The translations under genes were made by a program, and so were the position numbers. A stretch of DNA of 64,000 nt, taken from contig CM043964.1 of NCBI GenBank assembly GCA_014529385.2, forward strand, positions 108,212,587 through 108,276,586, read 5' to 3'. This document shows positions 59,900 to 64,000 of this stretch, piece by piece (within the stretch, counting starts at the first letter, position 1; every line of letters begins with the position of its first letter). This stretch comes from Adiantum capillus-veneris. Taxonomy: Eukaryota > Streptophyta > Polypodiopsida > Polypodiales > Pteridaceae. The notes under the pieces were generated by a model, which saw nothing but the letters and a program-made list of their open reading frames with translations, ran no database searches and was not told the origin of the DNA.

Positions 59900-61380
59900 G
59901 CTTACTCTTGGGAAGCATTGACAAGGTTTAGGTTATCCTTTAATTGTATGCCTTGCATCCATCTAGCATCTTCAAAAGGATAATTCTAAAACTTAATAAG
60001 ATATCGTCGGATAGTCTTACCGCCTCTTAGTACCTTGTCTTCATGTCGGAGAATGGACTCGGGCTGCAGCACCTCTTCTTGGTCCTCGATCTCCGGTGGG
60101 TCTTCAATAGTTGGTTCTTGAGGTGGCTCTCCTTTGTAAGGCTTTAATAGTCTCACATGAAAAGCATTGTGTATGAGCCAATGATTGGGCAACTTGAGTT
60201 GATAGGCCATCTCATTGATTGGCCTAAGAATCTGAAAGGGACCATAGTACCTTTTTGCTAGTTTAGCATAGTACTTTTGGTGACCCGTAGGATTCTTTCC
60301 CGTTGTGTGCCTTAATCGAGCCTTGGGAAACTTTAACAAGACCCAATCATTTTCTTTAAAGACTTGGGCTCTTCTATGCTTGTCAGCAGCAGCGTTTTGC
60401 CTTTGCTGTGAGATAGAGATAGCATCCTTAATCTTTTGGAAAGATTCTTGTAGGTCTCGGCTATACTCATCTGCATCGAAGATCTTCCCATGTACCTTAA
60501 GTAGCAAGGGACTTTTTGATCTTCCCTCAATTACCTCGAAAGGTACTTTTCCTGTGGAAGTATGTACAGTGTTATTGTAAGCATACTCCACTAAGGGTAA
60601 GTACTTCTCCCATTGGGATCTTTGATCTACTTCCGTTACATAGGCTTTTAGTAGATCGAGAATTGTTAGGTTAGCTATTTCACTTTGGCCATCCGTTTGT
60701 GGATGATAGGCCAAAGAGAAATTTAGCCTTGTCCCTAAATTCTCAAAGAGACCCTTCCAGAAATTACTGGTCATTCTAGGATCTCTATCCGACACTATGG
60801 ACATTGGCAAGCCATGGTATTTGAAAATTTGTGAAATGAAGAGGGTTGCCATTTGATGGGCTTTGATAGTCTTTTTGACAGGTATAAAATGAGCTTGTTT
60901 ACTGAACCTGTCTACTATCGTCCATATTACCGTATTCCCATGGATAGACTTAGGCAATCCAAAGATAAAATCCATGGATATGCTCTCCCATGGTGAATTA
61001 GGGATTGGCAAGGGTTGAAGAAATCCAGGTTGCTTCCCTCTATCAAATTTTGTCTTTTGACATACCACACATTTGGAAACATACTCTTGTATGTTCACTT
61101 TCATGGTAGGCCAATAGAAATATGTTTCAATTCCCTTTAAGGTAGACTGAATCCCTCTATGCCCCGCATACGGGGGAGCATGAGATTCATACATTACTTT
61201 CTCACGCAGGGAGTTAGTAACACATAGTCTATTGCCATAGAGAAGATAACCATCTCGTAAAGTAAATGGTTCTTCTTTCTTCCCTAATGTAAGGGCTGAA
61301 ATCACATCTCTAAAATCGGGATCAATAGCATACTCATCTATCATTGAAGATAGATCATTGTGAGTTGCTATGGAAACCGC
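59900..61380 (-). pseudogene. Ty3/gypsy integrase and chromodomain, second copy, 5'-truncated by insertion
   Basis: The open frame 61392-59986 covers integrase. The HHCC finger is intact (SKCVVCQKTK), and the catalytic residues are SMDFIFGLP, SDRDPRMTS and DGQSE, so all three acidic positions survive here. The GPFQIL block, then ESILRHEDKVLRGGK and RRYLIKF, form the chromodomain. A TAA at 59986 cuts the chromodomain, and homology (NYPFEDARWM) continues to about 59910. RNase H and RT are absent: homology to the plus copy stops at 61380, where an LTR end (TGACGG) begins. The first few residues (MLPS) come from that LTR. Confidence 0.92.
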
Positions 61381-61590
61381 TGACGGAAGCAAAGCGAACC
61401 CCGAACCCTGACGGCCTCTAAAACACCGGGGACCGAATGGCGCGCCTTGAGCCTGTCATGGTAAAGCAAACAGGGGGCACCACCTAGCTTCAGCGGCTAG
61501 GACGCAAACAACACACCACCATAACAAAGTTTTCATCTAAGAGAGATGGATGCTTGGGAGTAATGATGAAGAGGAAAGGGAATGAGATCA

Positions 61591-61649
<59 letters not shown>

Positions 61650-62953
61650 TAGCGGCTTAGTACTTAGGCACCACAAAAGGATGACGAATCCGCACACCCT
61701 TCACACATACACAAGCTCACTCCAAACACAAGACTAGGTGGCGATTCTGCACACCTCACATGGGCAAAACATTGCAAGAAAACATACTCACAAAACCTCA
61801 AGCTTTATTTAGAGAATAAGGCGATGAAATGGGGAGCATAGGGTAGGGGAATGAGAAGGGAGAGCGTGGTAGAGCACATGGTGGATAGGTGGGAGTTGAT
61901 GGCGAAGACTCGCACGAGGGTTATGGCCATCATCCTTCATTTAGTTTCCCTTCATCTTCCATAGCCCAAGGGTGTAGAGGTCATGCTCAAGACGAGCATG
62001 GTGATTGCGGTGATGGTGATGGTGTGGGTGTGTGTGTGTGCACTAGGCACACACAGTGCATAGTGTACTCTTTGGTGATGGTGTGTGTCCTTAGTGTGAT
62101 GGTGACCCCTCTTTATATAGGGGAGGAGGGGGGAGAAATTCTAGAATTTAGAAATGAAGAAATCATTATCTACATAGGCCATGTGACTGTGGGCCCCACT
62201 TGTTTGGCTGTGTGTATATGTGCCATAACAGCAGTCTCATGAGAGAGAGACTAAGAGAGAGAGATGGGTTGATGAAAAAAAGTGAGAGGTGACATGGAGA
62301 ATAAAGTAATTACAAGAGGGGAGAGAGGGGAGTGTGTTCAGAGGTGAATCTGTGTGTAGATGTGTGTGAACACAAGAAAAATCAGGTAACCACTGGGTGG
62401 GGATGGGTCTGTGGGCACCTTTTTCAGTGAAACTGAGTGTGTGTGAGTGTGGGGGAGGTTATTTAGCTACAAGACAAGAGACATGGCGCCCTTTAGAGAG
62501 AGAGGGGGGTATTTGGGTCATGGGATATGATAGGAGAGAGAAAGAGGGGGTGGGGTATACTATTTTGGAAGATAGGGTAAGTTGCATGTGAGTTAGAGTG
62601 CATTATTGGTGAGTTATAATGCATTATTGGTGAGAGGTGGGGTAGCTTGAGGGGAGAGAGAAAGGAGAAAGGACAAGGGGAAGAGAGAGGGGAGTTGACC
62701 TTTTGAGTGGAGGAGAGGAAAAGGAACACCCGGCGGGGCAACAATGAAGAAAAAGGAAGCAAGGTGGGGATGGGCTACCCCGCAGGCATGAGGTGGCCTA
62801 TTTTACCTGTCTTATATATTTACATAATCATACTTTATTTTTTTCTTACTTTTTCCAATGCTTTTTATCACTCCCTCCCTAAGAGGGGGTTTTCATGGGG
62901 TGGGGACGAGAGAAGAGGGGTATGGGAGCTTAGCTTGTGAAAAGCCCCCATCA
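61381..62953 (-). repeat. 3' LTR of a third Ty3/gypsy-type element, inserted in the second copy
   Basis: The plus-strand start TGACGG at 61381 and end CCATCA at 62953 are imperfect inverted repeats (TGATGG…CCGTCA on the minus strand). The right boundary is preceded (minus sense) by a purine-rich AAAAGGGGAGGGCTAA tract and the end of an integrase frame. About 1.57 kb long; it contains an (AG)n run at 61594-61644 and many short purine repeats. The partner LTR and target duplication lie outside the window. Confidence 0.6.
61594..61644. repeat. (AG)n microsatellite
   Basis: Uninterrupted AG run. Confidence 0.97.
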
Positions 62954-62972
62954 TTAGCCCTCCCCTTTTGGC
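62954..62972 (-). other. Polypurine tract of the third Ty3/gypsy-type element
   Basis: The minus strand reads AGCCAAAAGGGGAGGGCTA between the pol stop and the LTR start. Confidence 0.6.
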
Positions 62973-62981
62973 TAGAGGTAT

Positions 62982-63977
62982 TCATGTCTCTAGCTCATCT
63001 GTTTGATCATTATCGTCGGAGGTGGCGGCTGATGGTGTGTCCTCATCTGGAATGTCAATTGGTGGAGCCTGGTCAAATAGAAGAAAATAAGGTTTAAGTC
63101 GCCAACCATTTACCCTGGTTTTATGAAGTTTTCCATCAGCCTACATAAGCTGGTAGCTTCCATTGGCATACTTTTTCCTGATGATGAAAGGGCCTTCCCA
63201 TCGGAGCAGGAGTTTCTTATCCTTGCGCATGTCGAAGCGATTGTCGTAGCGGAGCACCAACATTCCTTTCTTCAATTCTTTTTTCCGGAGATGCTCGTTA
63301 AAGCTAAGCCGTCTATGCTCTGCTTGTGCTGCATAATAATTTATTGCTTCTTCTATGTCCAACTGCAATCTTTCCAAGTTGATGATGTGATCTCTCAAAT
63401 GCATGTTGGGTTGTTGAAGTTGGCCTTCCATTACTCTGAGACTTTGTAGTTGCACTTCAATGGGCAAGATTGCTTCCTTACCAAATACTAGATGATACGG
63501 TGTGAATCCCAAGGATGTACGAAATGAAGTTTTGTAGGCCCATAAAGCTGGTAGTAGATACTTATCCCAGTCTCCGGGATGATTGTTTACCTTCTTGGTA
63601 ATAATTTTAGAAACCATTCCATTTACCTTTTCAACTAGGCCATTACATTGAGGATAATATGGTGAAGAGTGCCTCCTTGTGATGCCCAGTTTCTGCATTA
63701 ATTCTCCTACCAAGTTTGCTCTGAAACCTGGCCCTCTATCAGAGATGGTCTCTAAAGGTGTGCCAAACCTACAGCATATGTGCTCGTAGATAAATTTAGC
63801 TACCTCTACCGCTGTGATTCTAGTGGTGGCTATAGCCTCTTCCCATCTAGTCATGTAGTCGACCCCCATGATAATGTAGAATTTTCCTGAGTTGGCCCTA
63901 GGTAATGGCCCAATGGCATCGATACCCCATTTTTCAAATGGGCCATATGAGAGAATAGGTGTTTGTGGTTCAAGCAT
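62982..63977 (-). pseudogene. Ty3/gypsy-type integrase, third element, runs toward the right edge
   Basis: The integrase core has GIDAIGPLP (first Asp), ISDRGPGF (second Asp) and NGLVEKVNG (Glu), spaced normally. HSSPYYPQCNGLVEKVNG and WAYKTSFRTSLGFTPYHLVF are typical of this Ty3/gypsy integrase type. A C-terminal WEGPFIIRKKYANGSYQLM ends at a TAG (63138-63140). Beyond it the same frame continues DGKLHKTRVNGWRLKPYF and an acidic tail, stopping at 62982-62984. That shows a single nonsense mutation near the end. The listed ATG is internal: the polyprotein continues beyond 64000. No chromodomain is seen, so it is a different lineage from the other two copies. Confidence 0.9.
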
Positions 63978-64000
63978 AAGTGACCTAGTGCCGGCCTTTT

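Overview
This is a stretch of a large, repeat-rich plant nuclear genome. The signs are several classes of LTR retrotransposon that use tRNA-Met-type primer sites, long (AG)n/(AC)n microsatellites, a canonical GT-AG intron, satellite arrays, and almost no intact genes. The families seen (a DGCxxQ-type transposon-associated protein, a protein with an LDNCxxENKN/VGHTHEDID core, and an FCP1-like phosphatase relic) make me favour a non-flowering land plant such as a fern, lycophyte or conifer. That is an inference, not something the sequence proves.

Layout, left half. Positions 1-4700 hold decayed sequence with a relic of a DGCxxQ-family protein (about 2052-3240, +). An FCP1-like phosphatase relic lies at 4725-5235 (-). 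Two decayed Ty1/copia gag-protease fragments follow (5721-7320 and 8040-9508, both -). A multi-exon, partly broken gene with a DGQH (ParB/DGQHR-like) motif lies at 9931-12124 (-); call it gene A. From 12.2 to 17.5 kb there is a satellite array built on GGTCCACCACTTGTCCAA, organised as ~436-442 bp higher-order units. A 1336-bp TTAA-flanked inverted-repeat transposon sits inside the array (15452-16787). Next come compound microsatellites, a ~150-bp AT-rich satellite (20.4-21.8 kb) and a short gag-like start (22368). A second block of the same GGTCCACC motif lies at 24.3-25.5 kb.

Middle. Gene B (+) starts at 25583, immediately after the second satellite block and a splice acceptor. It is split by a complete Ty1/copia element (26313-31758, -) with matching 5-bp target duplications (GAAGA). 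Across the insertion the reading frame resumes and runs to about 34187. Its second half carries a Cys cluster and a DDE-like core. Genes A and B therefore diverge from a region flanked by the same satellite motif, which is the most unusual architecture in the window.

Right half. 34-41 kb is mostly non-coding, with microsatellites, a perfect 26-bp palindrome and a possible LTR/primer-site junction near 37584. From 41.6 to 57.8 kb there is a rearranged nest. A chromodomain Ty3/gypsy element was hit by an element with 173-bp LTRs (TSD GTTAA), and its gag-protease half now lies inverted (-) relative to its RT-integrase half (+). Between the halves lies a separate, unclassified minus-strand retroelement polyprotein (about 43386-49105). 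A second copy of the same Ty3/gypsy family (57.8-61.38 kb, -) meets the first tail to tail. It is in turn interrupted at 61381 by the 3' LTR of another Ty3/gypsy-type element whose integrase runs off the right edge.

The only long open coding regions are retrotransposon genes and parts of genes A and B. I see no rRNA, tRNA or CRISPR array. Element boundaries, target duplications and repeat periods were read by eye. Family names come from motif recognition without a database search.
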